Position numbers and translations under genes: made by a program | Assembly (NCBI RefSeq): GCF_000325705.1 | Contig: NC_019904.1 | Location: 5,377,501-5,441,500 of the forward strand | DNA: 64,000 nt | Direction of reading: 5' to 3' | Source of the DNA: Echinicola vietnamensis DSM 17526 | GTDB lineage: Bacteria > Bacteroidota > Bacteroidia > Cytophagales > Cyclobacteriaceae | Notes under the pieces: generated by a model | Databases searched by the model: none | Seen by the model: only the letters and a program-made list of their open reading frames with translations | What the model was told of the DNA's origin: nothing | In this document: positions 8,276 through 17,184 of the stretch, piece by piece | How positions within the stretch are numbered: the stretch's first letter is position 1 | Layout: the number at the start of each line of letters is the position of its first letter

Positions 8276-9487
8276 ATGGAAAAACCCGATTTTAAAAACC
8301 TGGGAGAACAGACCAGGGCCATCCACGCCGGAGAGTTGCCCGACCCGGTGACTGGGGCATCATCGCCCAACCTGGTAATGTCCACCACTTACCTTGCCGA
8401 AGCCGGAACCGGTTTTTCGGTAGAGGGTCACGATGAGGAAGATCCCTGGATCTATACACGGTGGGGAAACCCTACCGTTCATCAACTGGAAGAAAAACTG
8501 GCTGTGTTGGAAGAGGCCGAAACTGCCGTGGCCTTTGCCAGCGGGATGGGAGCGATAACGGTACTGTTTTTCCACCTGTTAAAAGCGGGTGATCACGCCA
8601 TAGTGAGCGATGTTGCCTATGCGGCCTTGTCGGAAATGACCAACGAAATGGTACCATCCCTGAACATTCAGATCACGAAAGTTGACACCTCGGACCTGTC
8701 GGCCGTAAAGGCTGCGGTAAAGAACAATACCAGGCTCATTTATATTGAAACGCCCTGTAACCCCATCCTCCGGCTGACCGACATTGAAGCCGTGGCCGGC
8801 ATTGCCCGCGGTGCCGGGGCCCGGCTTGCAGTGGATTCAACCTTTGCAACACCGGCAGCCACCAAACCCTTACAACTGGGTGCAGATTTTATCGTCCATT
8901 CGCTCACCAAATACCTGGGCGGACATGGCGATGCACTGGGCGGCGCCATCCTCGGGAGAAAAGCCGACCTGGCACCATTGCGCAAAAAAACGGCCATACG
9001 TATGGGGGCGGTCATCAGCCCGTTCAATGCCTGGCTTATCCTCCGCGGGCTGGCAACTTTCCCCATCAGGATGCGGGCACATGAAAAGAATGCACTCAAG
9101 GTAGCGGCCTTTCTGGAAAAGCATCCAAAAGTAAAGCGGGTTATTTACCCCGGACTTCCATCACACCCGCAACATGAGCTGGCCAAAAAACAGATGAAAA
9201 ATTTTTCGGGCATGCTCACCTTCCAGGTCGAAAACGGGAAAAAACGCTCCGGAATTTTTGCCGATAAACTTCGGATTGTCCACTATGCGGTATCGTTGGG
9301 GCATCACCGCTCCCTGATCTTTTACCTTGACAGTGCGGATTTAAAGGAGTCTTCTTTCAAATTCGCAACGGGCAAACAGGATGAATCATGGGAGATTTAT
9401 GCGGGTGACGGGATTTTCCGCCTTTCCGTGGGATTGGAAGATTCCAAAGACATCATTGATGATCTCAACCGGGCTTTGGACGGGTAA
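8276..9487 (+). CDS. PLP-dependent trans-sulfuration enzyme (cystathionine synthase/lyase or methionine gamma-lyase type)
   Basis: A 403-residue member of the Cys/Met-metabolism PLP family. The PLP-binding lysine is K212 in H-S-L-T-K-Y-L-G-G-H, D187 is the usual ring-nitrogen aspartate, and Y-x-R-x-x-N-P-T at about 60-67 is the family's phosphate-binding segment. The family includes cystathionine gamma-synthase, cystathionine lyases and methionine gamma-lyase, which cannot be told apart here. By eye it is clearly richer in G and C than the flanking genes, which suggests a different origin. No signal peptide. Its place in an operon of exported hydrolases hints at a sulfur-containing substrate, which is inference only. 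Confidence 0.85.
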   Translation: MEKPDFKNLGEQTRAIHAGELPDPVTGASSPNLVMSTTYLAEAGTGFSVEGHDEEDPWIYTRWGNPTVHQLEEKLAVLEEAETAVAFASGMGAITVLFFHLLKAGDHAIVSDVAYAALSEMTNEMVPSLNIQITKVDTSDLSAVKAAVKNNTRLIYIETPCNPILRLTDIEAVAGIARGAGARLAVDSTFATPAATKPLQLGADFIVHSLTKYLGGHGDALGGAILGRKADLAPLRKKTAIRMGAVISPFNAWLILRGLATFPIRMRAHEKNALKVAAFLEKHPKVKRVIYPGLPSHPQHELAKKQMKNFSGMLTFQVENGKKRSGIFADKLRIVHYAVSLGHHRSLIFYLDSADLKESSFKFATGKQDESWEIYAGDGIFRLSVGLEDSKDIIDDLNRALDG

Positions 9488-9541
9488 ACAGTTTTAATGG
9501 AAGAAGATATAAAACAACAGATTCATTATAAAATTAAAATT

Positions 9542-10486
9542 ATGGACAGAATAAAAATCAGCAAAACCGATTTGGAAGTTAGCCGCATCAACCTTGGCGG
9601 CAACGTGTTCGGCTGGACCTTGGATGAACAACAATCTTTTAAAATCTTAGATACTTTTGTAGGTGCAGGTTTCAACTTTATTGACACCGCAGATACGTAT
9701 TCGTGGTGGGTAAATGGCAAAGGCGGACAGTCCGAAATCATTATCGGTAACTGGATGAAAGCGAGAGGAAACCGCAAAGATTTGGTCATTGCCACAAAAG
9801 TAGGTTCGGAAACCAAAGAACACGGTTTTGACATCAGCAAAAAACACATTTTGAAATCGGTTGATGAAAGTTTACAGCGTTTGCAAACCGATTATATTGA
9901 TTTGTATTACACCCATTTTGATGATGAAAAAACACCGGTGGAAGAAACATTATCGGCTTACGATGAAATCGTTAAGGCAGGCAAAGTACGCTACATTGCA
10001 GCTTCCAACGTATCGCCAGAAAGATTAATAGAATCTTTTGAAGTTGCCGAGAAAAACAACTTCCCAAAATATGTTGCTTTGCAACCACATTACAATTTAT
10101 TAGAACGTACCAAATACGAAACCGCATACGCTCCATTGGTAGAAAAATTTGGTTTGACCGTTTTTCCGTATTGGTCGTTGGCAGCAGGTTTTCTCACCGG
10201 AAAATACCGCAGCGAAGCTGATTTAAAGAAAAGCGTTCGCGGTGGCAGTGTTTCAAAATATTTGAACGAAAAAGGGCTCACCGTCCTTTCGGCTTTGGAC
10301 AGGGTTTCCGCAAAACACAATTCAACGCAAGCAACCGTATCCCTGGCCTGGCTTTTGGCACAACCGCATATTGGGGCACCGATTGTAAGTGCGACAAGCG
10401 AAAGTCAATTGCAAACCTTGTTCGCTGCACCAAAATTGAAATTGGACAGTGAGGCCTTGGAAATATTGCAAAGGGCAAGTAAATAA
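9542..10486 (+). CDS. Aldo/keto reductase
   Basis: A 314-residue NADPH-dependent reductase of the aldo/keto reductase superfamily. The catalytic tetrad is visible: D51 and Y53 (F-I-D-T-A-D-T-Y), K86 (I-A-T-K) and H125 (Y-Y-T-H). The frame is open from an ATG at 9497, but the ATG at 9542 begins the typical M-D-R-I-K-I-S-K-T-D-L-E-V-S-R start of these enzymes and is preferred. It is the last gene of the operon, 54 bases after the PLP enzyme if counted from 9542. It would reduce an aldehyde or ketone in the cytoplasm; the substrate is unknown. Confidence 0.85.
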   Translation: MDRIKISKTDLEVSRINLGGNVFGWTLDEQQSFKILDTFVGAGFNFIDTADTYSWWVNGKGGQSEIIIGNWMKARGNRKDLVIATKVGSETKEHGFDISKKHILKSVDESLQRLQTDYIDLYYTHFDDEKTPVEETLSAYDEIVKAGKVRYIAASNVSPERLIESFEVAEKNNFPKYVALQPHYNLLERTKYETAYAPLVEKFGLTVFPYWSLAAGFLTGKYRSEADLKKSVRGGSVSKYLNEKGLTVLSALDRVSAKHNSTQATVSLAWLLAQPHIGAPIVSATSESQLQTLFAAPKLKLDSEALEILQRASK

Positions 10487-10505
10487 TTAAATGATTGGCA
10501 ATGGA

Positions 10506-10628
10506 ATGATTCAGTTCGCACTAGGTAGGTGTGACCATGGGACAACAAAATTTACTTTAATTGACCTTTTGACCAAAATTGCTAAAGTTCTCAATATAGC
10601 CATTCCACAAGAAGGACGTCTTTTTTGA
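10506..10628 (+). pseudogene. Possible C-terminal remnant of an XRE/HipB-like antitoxin
   Basis: A 40-residue frame contains G-T-T-K-F-T-L-I-D-L-L-T-K-I-A-K-V-L-N-I, which resembles the last two helices of XRE-type DNA-binding antitoxins (a turn followed by T-L-x-x-L-x-K-I-A-K-x-L). The recognition helix and N-terminal half of the domain are absent upstream. It sits beside an insertion sequence, so a truncated antitoxin gene is plausible. The match is short and the call is weak. Confidence 0.25.
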
Positions 10629-10754
10629 TTTAGGCTATGGATGTAGCTATTGGTATTCAACAATACTTTGTTTGCGTAGCAATGTATATGGGGCATCTTG
10701 TTAATTAGCTAAATCACTGATTCTTAATAAACAGGGATGCGGAAAAATAACTCA

Positions 10755-10796
10755 AAAACCCCGAAAATCGTCCAAAAGGGCTTTTTCCGGGGTTTT
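10755..10796. terminator. Hairpin before the IS transposase
   Basis: AAAACCCC at 10755-10762 pairs with GGGGTTTT at 10789-10796, with further imperfect pairing inside and ATTTTTCG directly after. It could end transcription from the upstream operon, or shield the transposase from read-through, as hairpins near IS ends often do. Confidence 0.5.
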
Positions 10797-10831
10797 ATTT
10801 TTCGTATTTTTTGTTTGCAGACAAAAATACT

Positions 10832-12179
10832 ATGAAAGATACCATACAGCTCCCTATTTTCAAAGACTTTGACGGATACTCTCCAAAGTATCACTTTTTC
10901 AAGAATTCCTTGCTTGGCCAGATCCATGACAGCCTGCCATGGGAAAAGCTTTCGAGCCTTGTTCCTGAAAAGCTGCAGGGGCCTGGTGCCCCAAGGTGGT
11001 TCGGTGCCAAGGGCATGTTTGCCCTGATGTTTTTGAAAGCCTACCTGAATACCTCAGACCGCCAATTGATTGAGCGTTTCAATACCGACTGGAGCCTTCA
11101 GTATTTCTGCGGGAAAGTATTGGCAGCAGACCAACAGATCCGGGACCTTACCATTATGACACGGATCAGGGCCTACATCGAGGAACACTGCCACTGGGAA
11201 CAGGTCCAAGAGGTACTAATGGATCACTGGAAACAGGATGTGGACAACAGCCACGTCTTATTAATGGATGCCACCTGTTATGAAAGTTATGTCCGTTTCC
11301 CCACCGACCCCAAACTACTCTGGGAATGCTGCCAGTGGGTGTTTGAAAAGCAACTGTTCAAAAAATGTAAACAATTGGGCATAAAAAGGCCCCGGTCAAA
11401 ATACAGGGAGCAGAAGACCAAACAGCTTGGCTACTTCCGTAAAAGACGCAAACCCTTTAAGGAAACTCTCAAAAGGAAAAAATCCCTGGTCTTCCTGTTG
11501 GAAAAAGCACTTGGCCAGTTACAAGAGATCCTGGACTTTTATCAAGGGGGGGGGTTGGACCAAATGACTTTGCCTGCCTGAAGACCATCAAAAAAGTCTT
11601 GGTCCAGCAGCAGTTTTTGTTGGAAAATCCTCCCTCCGAACTTAAGGACCGCATCGTTTCCCTCCATAAACCTTATCTCCGGCCGATCGTCCGGGGAAAG
11701 GAAAACAAACGTGTGGAGTTCGGTATGAAAGCCCATATCCTTCAGACAGGCGGGCTATCATTTATCGATAAACTGGACTTCAACAACTTCAATGTACCCG
11801 GTTGAAAATATCCACGGTAAAACATACCCGGGTTTTCGGACAGACTTCCCAGCTGGGTGCCGACCGGATTTATGCCACCAATGCCAACAGAAAGTATTGT
11901 ACCTCCAAAGACATATTCACCGGCTTCCCCAAAAAAGGCCCCAGACCTCACAGCAAAGCCGAAAAGATGCTGAGTGCTGAAGTCTCCAAACAAAGGGCAA
12001 CGGCAAGGGAAGGGGCTTTCGGAAACCATAAAAACCACTATGGACTGGTTAAAATACGAGTAAAGGGAGATAAAAGGGAAAAGCTGGCCGTGCTGTTCGG
12101 CATGATGGCAGCCAACGCCGTAGCAGTTGCCAAACGAAGAAACCAACAGGAATCCCCGCCCACCAACAAAGCTGCTTGA
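10832..12179 (+). pseudogene. IS5/IS1182-like transposase broken by two frameshifts
   Basis: Three frames together encode one DDE transposase. Frame one (ATG 10832 to stop 11581) has the N-terminal domain of the IS5/IS1182 type (P-R-W-F-G-A-K-G-M-F-A-L-M-F-L) and the first catalytic Asp in L-L-M-D-A-T. Frame two continues from about 11548 to 11805. Frame three runs to 12179 with the second Asp in G-A-D-R-I-Y-A-T-N-A-N-R and the Glu in R-E-G-A-F-G-N-H-K. The first break is at a run of nine G (11546-11554); ten G would restore the frame. The second is at 11794-11796, where one extra G gives N-G-T-R-L and joins the frames. Both are single-base losses at G, so either decay or sequencing error is possible. 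Terminal repeats were not found. Confidence 0.8.
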
Positions 12180-12498
12180 CAAAAACTACCGCCGGAAAGA
12201 AGAATTACAGGACAGGTGTGTCCAATTGTCAAAACCACCCCAAAAATCAACCTCTTCAATTCAGTAATTGTACTTTTCCTTACACAAATTGTACTCTTAA
12301 TTTGCTTCAAAGTACCCTAAAAACAAATTAACCTTTCAGTTAAGTCTCTAAAAGGTTAATTATATCTATTTTCCAAGGAGGCCTAGATAAACCTATCCTT
12401 AAGATCCCGCACAATTGTCATACAACAATTTCAATTGGACTTACCAGACCTTTAAAATTACGTCTTAACTTTTGTCATTATCTTGGATAATTTCCAAC
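12180..12498. other. AT-rich gap between IS remnant and esterase gene
   Basis: After the transposase stop there are about 130 bases that should hold the right end of the insertion sequence, then AT-rich sequence with a hairpin at 12326-12361. No open frame with protein-like character is seen on either strand. Confidence 0.5.
12326..12361 (-). terminator. Candidate terminator of the long minus-strand PUL operon
   Basis: AATTAACCTTT at 12326-12336 pairs perfectly with AAAGGTTAATT at 12351-12361 (11 base pairs, 14-base loop). Read on the minus strand the hairpin is followed by T-G-T-T-T-T-T. It lies 138 bases after the last stop of the operon. The stem is AT-rich, so the call is moderate. Confidence 0.4.
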
Positions 12499-13947
12499 TT
12501 ATTCCCAACCATTCATTCTAAAGGAGGAGACTGGTAATCCTGAGGAACTGTACAATATCCCCATGGTATAATTCTCAAAGCCATAATGAACAGCAATGGG
12601 TTCATCCACCTCATCACAACTTAGGAAAAGTTTATTGCTTTTCACTCTTGCATCAGCTCGATAAAAGATACTATCTCCCGATGAAATAAAAAAGCTTGCT
12701 GCATTATCAACATCTTTTTTGATTATCAATCCATTTGGCGCATTTTCAAATTCAACAATCAGTTCATTTCCAGACCGGGACAATTTACTGGGCATGGGAC
12801 TGGTATGTTCAAATCCCTGCAAATTATATGTCTTTGCCAATGCCTGATAGGCTAAACGTAGCCCCACTTCCCTTTTCTTCTTGGGATGGATATTGTCCTG
12901 TTCACCAACATCCATTAACACAGCCATTCCTGAATTGGGAATCCTATAACTCGCCTTCAACTGGGCCTCCCGGAGTAATGCTCCATTACGCTCTCCCACT
13001 AGCTTTCCATAGATATATCGTTTATAGCCATATGGCGCAATTTGGGCATAATAAAAGTCCATTTTTTCTTGCCCCCACTCTTTTCTCCATGATTTGACCA
13101 ACTGAACCATTAGGTCCTCATAATTAAAGGGGTTGACCACATTTGATTCACCTTGATACCATAAAACACCCTTTATTCCATAACCTATGATTGGTCGCAG
13201 CATGGCATTATATAGCAATGTAGCTTCCCTGTTTGGAGTTTTTACCTCCGTCATACTTTCTGGAATTGAAATCTCATTAAAATCCGATAACATCTGCTTT
13301 GACATCCAGGACTGGATATTGGATCCTCCATAAGCAGAAACAATCACACCGACGGGAACATTTAATGATTTGTTTAAATAGTTGGCAAAATACCAAGCAA
13401 CCGCGCTGGATTCGGCAACTGTTTTGGAGGTTGATTTTTCCCAGCTTCCCTCAAAATCCCCAAGCGGTTCCAAACTGGCGTTCCTTGGGACTTTAATTAG
13501 TCTTATCGATGGATTATTTGACATTAATATTTCCTCGTTGGCCCCTTCGACGGGCTGGGAAGTATATCCCTTCATGGGCATTTCCATATTGGATTGTCCG
13601 GAACATAGCCAAACCTCACCAATGAGTACATCTTTAATTTCCAACTTATCACCATCATCAAAACTCAGGGTGAACGGACCACCGGATGTTGGGGTGTGGA
13701 CGTCCACTCTCCATTTTCCATTGGGATCGGATTTTATGTTGATTTCCTCCTTTAACCATGGCACTGAGACACGAACTGTCCTTTCAGGTGCTGCCCATCC
13801 CCAAATGGGAACTTCGGCATCTCGCTGCAAAACCATCCTATCTGAAAATATGGCCGGCAACACCACCTTGGCATTGGAGGGAATATGGACTATTAAAATC
13901 ACGGCCAACGTGGCCATAAAAATTTTGATCGATTTGTTCAGGTTCAT
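12499..13947 (-). CDS. Sialate O-acetylesterase-like SGNH/SASA esterase
   Basis: A 482-residue exported enzyme with a signal peptide (hydrophobic segment about 8-25). The nucleophile motif W-L-C-S-G-Q-S-N-M-E-M-P is at about 116-127, L-W-Y-Q-G-E-S-N is block III, and D-N-I-H-P-K-K-K supplies the catalytic Asp/His near residue 355. This is the sialate O-acetylesterase family, which removes acetyl groups from carbohydrates; many Bacteroidota members act on acetylated plant or algal glycans rather than sialic acid. It is the last gene of the 12-gene operon and overlaps the kinase gene by 4 bases. In this locus it would strip acetyl groups to expose the polymer or oligosaccharide. Confidence 0.85.
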   Translation of the reverse strand: MNLNKSIKIFMATLAVILIVHIPSNAKVVLPAIFSDRMVLQRDAEVPIWGWAAPERTVRVSVPWLKEEINIKSDPNGKWRVDVHTPTSGGPFTLSFDDGDKLEIKDVLIGEVWLCSGQSNMEMPMKGYTSQPVEGANEEILMSNNPSIRLIKVPRNASLEPLGDFEGSWEKSTSKTVAESSAVAWYFANYLNKSLNVPVGVIVSAYGGSNIQSWMSKQMLSDFNEISIPESMTEVKTPNREATLLYNAMLRPIIGYGIKGVLWYQGESNVVNPFNYEDLMVQLVKSWRKEWGQEKMDFYYAQIAPYGYKRYIYGKLVGERNGALLREAQLKASYRIPNSGMAVLMDVGEQDNIHPKKKREVGLRLAYQALAKTYNLQGFEHTSPMPSKLSRSGNELIVEFENAPNGLIIKKDVDNAASFFISSGDSIFYRADARVKSNKLFLSCDEVDEPIAVHYGFENYTMGILYSSSGLPVSSFRMNGWE

Positions 13948-15617
13948 TGTGTGGTTAATTTTAGGTTTTCAACTACCTCCCCCTCTCTCTCATACATCTT
14001 ATACTTTTCAACATATACTTGCTGATGTTGAAGGTCAGGGGAATAAACTTTTTTAAATGCAGGCACCATTTTGGCAACCGCCTGATCCATTGACGGATAC
14101 ACCTTGCTCGCTACGGCTGCATGAATTGCAGCCCCCAATGCTGGAGCTTCTTTGGATGCAGCGATTTTTATGGGCTTGCCAATAATATCAGCCATGGTCT
14201 GCATGACCAATGGTGACTTATTGGCCACGCCCCCAATTGCGATGATCTCTTCTACGGTCAGGCCTTTCCCCTCCAAGTGATCTATTATCTTTTTGGAGCC
14301 AAAGCAAAGTGCTTCCACCATTGCCCTGAACATATGGGAGGCTTGTGTCCCCATGTGGAGATTCAGAAAAGCGCCTTTCAGTGTTTCCTTTGCAAAAGGG
14401 GACCGCCTCCCATTTATCCAGTCCAAGGCACTTGCCCCATTTAGGCAGGGGGCCAGTTCCAAAGCCTCGCGCGACAATTCATCTAAAATTGAATGCTCAA
14501 GTTCTTCTATGATGGTTTCCTTAATCACAGCATCCAACTGTGTACTGCGGTGTATAATTTGCCTTGAGGGTCCTAAAACAACCTCTGCAAACCATGCCAG
14601 CACATCACCAAATCCTGCTTGTCCAGCTTCAAGGCCTATTGTCCCCGGTAAAACAGCATCTTCAACTTGTCCGCAAATTCCTTCAATGGGATCAAGCTCT
14701 GGATCAGTGGGAGATCCTACTAAAATATCACATGTTGATGTTCCGACCACTTTAACAAGCGTATTGGGGGAAATCCCTGCTCCCACAGCGCCCGCATGCG
14801 CATCCAATGTCCCTACCGCAACGGCGGTGTCTGCAGATAACCCAAGTTTTTCAGCCCACTTTGAACATAAATGGCCGGCTTTTTCCGATCCATGAAATGT
14901 TTGTTCATATAGCGTTTCTCTGAGACTTCCCAGTTCAGGGCTTATGCCACCCCAAAATGATGCTGGTGGAAGTCCGGACCATTTTTTGTTCCACATGGCC
15001 TTATGACCGGCTGCAGTCCTGCTTCTCTTTAAATTCAAAGGCCTTTCTCCAGTTAACTGACCGACGATAAAATCGCAATGTTCCATCCAAGTGCAGGTAT
15101 TACGGGCAACGCCTGGATCCTTTTTATAAACCGAAAGGATCTTGGCCCAAAACCATTCGCTAGAATAGCTTCCACCAGAAAAAGCGGTATAATCGACCTC
15201 TCCATTTTTTGCAGCTTTGGTAATTTCTTCCGCTTCGGCAACAGCCGTATGGTCCTTCCAAAGTACCACCATGGCATTTGGGTTATTTGAAAACCTGGAT
15301 GACATGGATAGTGCGTCACCGTTTTCATCAACTGGAATCGGGGACGACCCCGTAGTAGCAACACCTATTCCTTTCACGCTGTCGGGATCGATTCCTGAAT
15401 CCCGAATGATGGCAGAAACGGTATGCTCCAAGCCTTCCAAATGATCCAATGGATGCTGCCTAAACTGATGGGAACCGGCATCACAATATAATTTCTTTGA
15501 CCATCTGGGATACCGATAAACGGCACTTTTCACTATTTTCCCGTCCAAAGTATCCACCAGAATACTCCGTACCGAGTCAGTACCGAAATCGACCCCTATC
15601 ACAAAATTTTTTGACAT
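13944..15617 (-). CDS. araB: Ribulokinase-like FGGY carbohydrate kinase
   Basis: A 557-residue kinase of the FGGY family, of ribulokinase (AraB) length and pattern. The N-terminal V-I-G-V-D-F-G-T-D-S-V-R is the nucleotide-phosphate motif; L-D-A-H-A-G and V-G-T-S-T-C-D-I are typical of ribulokinases; I-A-I-G-G-V-A-N-K-S is the C-terminal adenosine motif. The reaction would be ATP-dependent phosphorylation of a ketose such as L-ribulose or a relative, in the cytoplasm. An isomerase-like gene stands at the head of the same operon, but no matching epimerase or sugar-phosphate aldolase is present. The arabinose assignment is by family only; another ketose or deoxyketose is possible. It shares one base with the symporter gene. 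Confidence 0.8.
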   Translation of the reverse strand: MSKNFVIGVDFGTDSVRSILVDTLDGKIVKSAVYRYPRWSKKLYCDAGSHQFRQHPLDHLEGLEHTVSAIIRDSGIDPDSVKGIGVATTGSSPIPVDENGDALSMSSRFSNNPNAMVVLWKDHTAVAEAEEITKAAKNGEVDYTAFSGGSYSSEWFWAKILSVYKKDPGVARNTCTWMEHCDFIVGQLTGERPLNLKRSRTAAGHKAMWNKKWSGLPPASFWGGISPELGSLRETLYEQTFHGSEKAGHLCSKWAEKLGLSADTAVAVGTLDAHAGAVGAGISPNTLVKVVGTSTCDILVGSPTDPELDPIEGICGQVEDAVLPGTIGLEAGQAGFGDVLAWFAEVVLGPSRQIIHRSTQLDAVIKETIIEELEHSILDELSREALELAPCLNGASALDWINGRRSPFAKETLKGAFLNLHMGTQASHMFRAMVEALCFGSKKIIDHLEGKGLTVEEIIAIGGVANKSPLVMQTMADIIGKPIKIAASKEAPALGAAIHAAVASKVYPSMDQAVAKMVPAFKKVYSPDLQHQQVYVEKYKMYEREGEVVENLKLTTQ

Positions 15618-17119
15618 TATTTTTCTTCGGTTTTAAGTTTAAGGAAAACTAGATTTGAAGCCACGAATCCGACAACAAAAATTGTAACGGTACCCAACAC
15701 AATCGTCAGGTTTGTATGCAATGTGTTTTGGTAATCCTCCATCCCAGTACCTGTCAATAACCATGGAGACAAGCTCATCCATGAAATTGCCAAAACCCCG
15801 ACAAGGACCCCTATTCCAGCCATTTTCCCTGAGACATGTTTTGCTATAAGTCCCAATAGAAATAAGCCCAAAATCCCCCCGCTAAAAATGGATGAAAGGG
15901 CCCACCAAGCATCCAAGGCACTAGACACTCCATTAAATGCCAAACCAACAACGATGCTTGCGCCTCCCATCACAAACGAAGTCAGGAAAAGTACTCCCAT
16001 GGCCTGTTTGTCACTTGCACTTTTATTGATGTATTTTTTGTAAAAATCAGATAAAAGTACTGTGGCCGAACTGTTGACACTTGTTGACACTGTGCTCATC
16101 CCAGCTGCAAAAATAGATGCAATCAACAAACCGGTGATCCCCTTAGGCAGTCCCGTAACAATAAAATATGGAAACACCTTATCCGCACTGGCACCAACCT
16201 TTAAATCCTCAGGAAGAAGCTCTGGATAGACTTGATAATACGAAAACAATGCAGTCCCTATAAAAAAGAAAAGTAAAGAAACGGGAATATACAACAAGCT
16301 CCCAAACCAAGTCGACCTGACTGCCTCTCTTTCATTTTTTGCGCTTAAATACCTTTGGACATAACTTTGGTCGATTCCGAAATTCTGTAAATTAATGAAT
16401 AGGCCATACACAAGGATCATCCAGAAAGTCGATGAGGTAAAATCAAAATCGAAACTGCCCAAACTAAACTTATTGGCCTCATTTGCTACTTTTATCACTT
16501 GCTGGGGACCCTCAGGCATGGAAAAAAGCACTACCGATACACAAACCAATGCTCCGGCAATCAATACTATTCCCTGGATGGCATCTGTCCATACAACGGC
16601 TTCTATTCCTCCCAACATCGCATAAATAATCACACTTACCCCCGTAGAGATAATTATCGTGGATATGTCCCATCCAAAAAGTGCATTCATTGGTAGTGCC
16701 AGCAAATACAGAATTGCCCCCATTCTAGCAAGCTGTGTAAGCAAATAACAAATAGAGGCATAGGTCCTGGCCCATGGGCCAAAACGAGTTTCCAGATAAT
16801 AATATGCGGATTCGCTTTTGATTTTCCTGTAAAGGGGAACAAAGTATTTCACCGCAACCCATGCAGCTATGGGGATAGACAAACTGAATACAAAGCCATT
16901 CCAATTGGACAGATAGGCATTACCCGGTAGGGCCAAAAAACTTATGCTGCTCACAAAGGTAGCAAAAATGGACATTCCAATTGCCCATGAAGGTAATCTT
17001 CCACCACCAGTTGTATAATCTTTAGGTGTCCTTTTCCTGAAGGAAAAGGACACTCCAAATGCAATAATGGCGGTCATATAGACCACAAAGACCACAAGGT
17101 CAGTAATAGGTAAATCCAT
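15617..17119 (-). CDS. Sodium:solute symporter (SSS family)
   Basis: A 500-residue polytopic protein with about 13 membrane segments. It starts with the SSS pattern (F-R-K-R-T-P-K-D-Y-T-T-G-G-G-R-L-P-S-W-A), followed by F-A-T-F-V-S-S-I-S-F-L-A-L-P-G-N. The family couples sodium entry to uptake of sugars, sialic acid, amino acids or similar. It lies between the ribulokinase-like and DapA-like genes and so most likely imports the monosaccharide released by this locus. E. coli YidK is of the same family, which is of interest because a YidR-like gene is also here. Confidence 0.88.
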   Translation of the reverse strand: MDLPITDLVVFVVYMTAIIAFGVSFSFRKRTPKDYTTGGGRLPSWAIGMSIFATFVSSISFLALPGNAYLSNWNGFVFSLSIPIAAWVAVKYFVPLYRKIKSESAYYYLETRFGPWARTYASICYLLTQLARMGAILYLLALPMNALFGWDISTIIISTGVSVIIYAMLGGIEAVVWTDAIQGIVLIAGALVCVSVVLFSMPEGPQQVIKVANEANKFSLGSFDFDFTSSTFWMILVYGLFINLQNFGIDQSYVQRYLSAKNEREAVRSTWFGSLLYIPVSLLFFFIGTALFSYYQVYPELLPEDLKVGASADKVFPYFIVTGLPKGITGLLIASIFAAGMSTVSTSVNSSATVLLSDFYKKYINKSASDKQAMGVLFLTSFVMGGASIVVGLAFNGVSSALDAWWALSSIFSGGILGLFLLGLIAKHVSGKMAGIGVLVGVLAISWMSLSPWLLTGTGMEDYQNTLHTNLTIVLGTVTIFVVGFVASNLVFLKLKTEEK

Positions 17120-17184
17120 GTAATTGTTACGGTTAATTTGGTTTTAAAGTCCAGCCAAAGCTCAAACAGGAAATCAAGGTCATG

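Larger units (their letters stand above)
10487..10831. other. Intergenic stretch between operon end and IS transposase
   Basis: This gap holds a possible antitoxin remnant (10506-10628) and a hairpin (10755-10796) just before the transposase start. The left end of the insertion sequence must lie here, probably between 10717 and 10800, but I could not pair it with a matching inverted repeat on the right side. No other gene is seen. Confidence 0.5.

Noticed and set aside
8740..9099. 119-residue minus-strand open frame inside the PLP enzyme
   Set aside because: Antisense shadow of a GC-rich gene; the plus-strand protein has the catalytic lysine and full family length.
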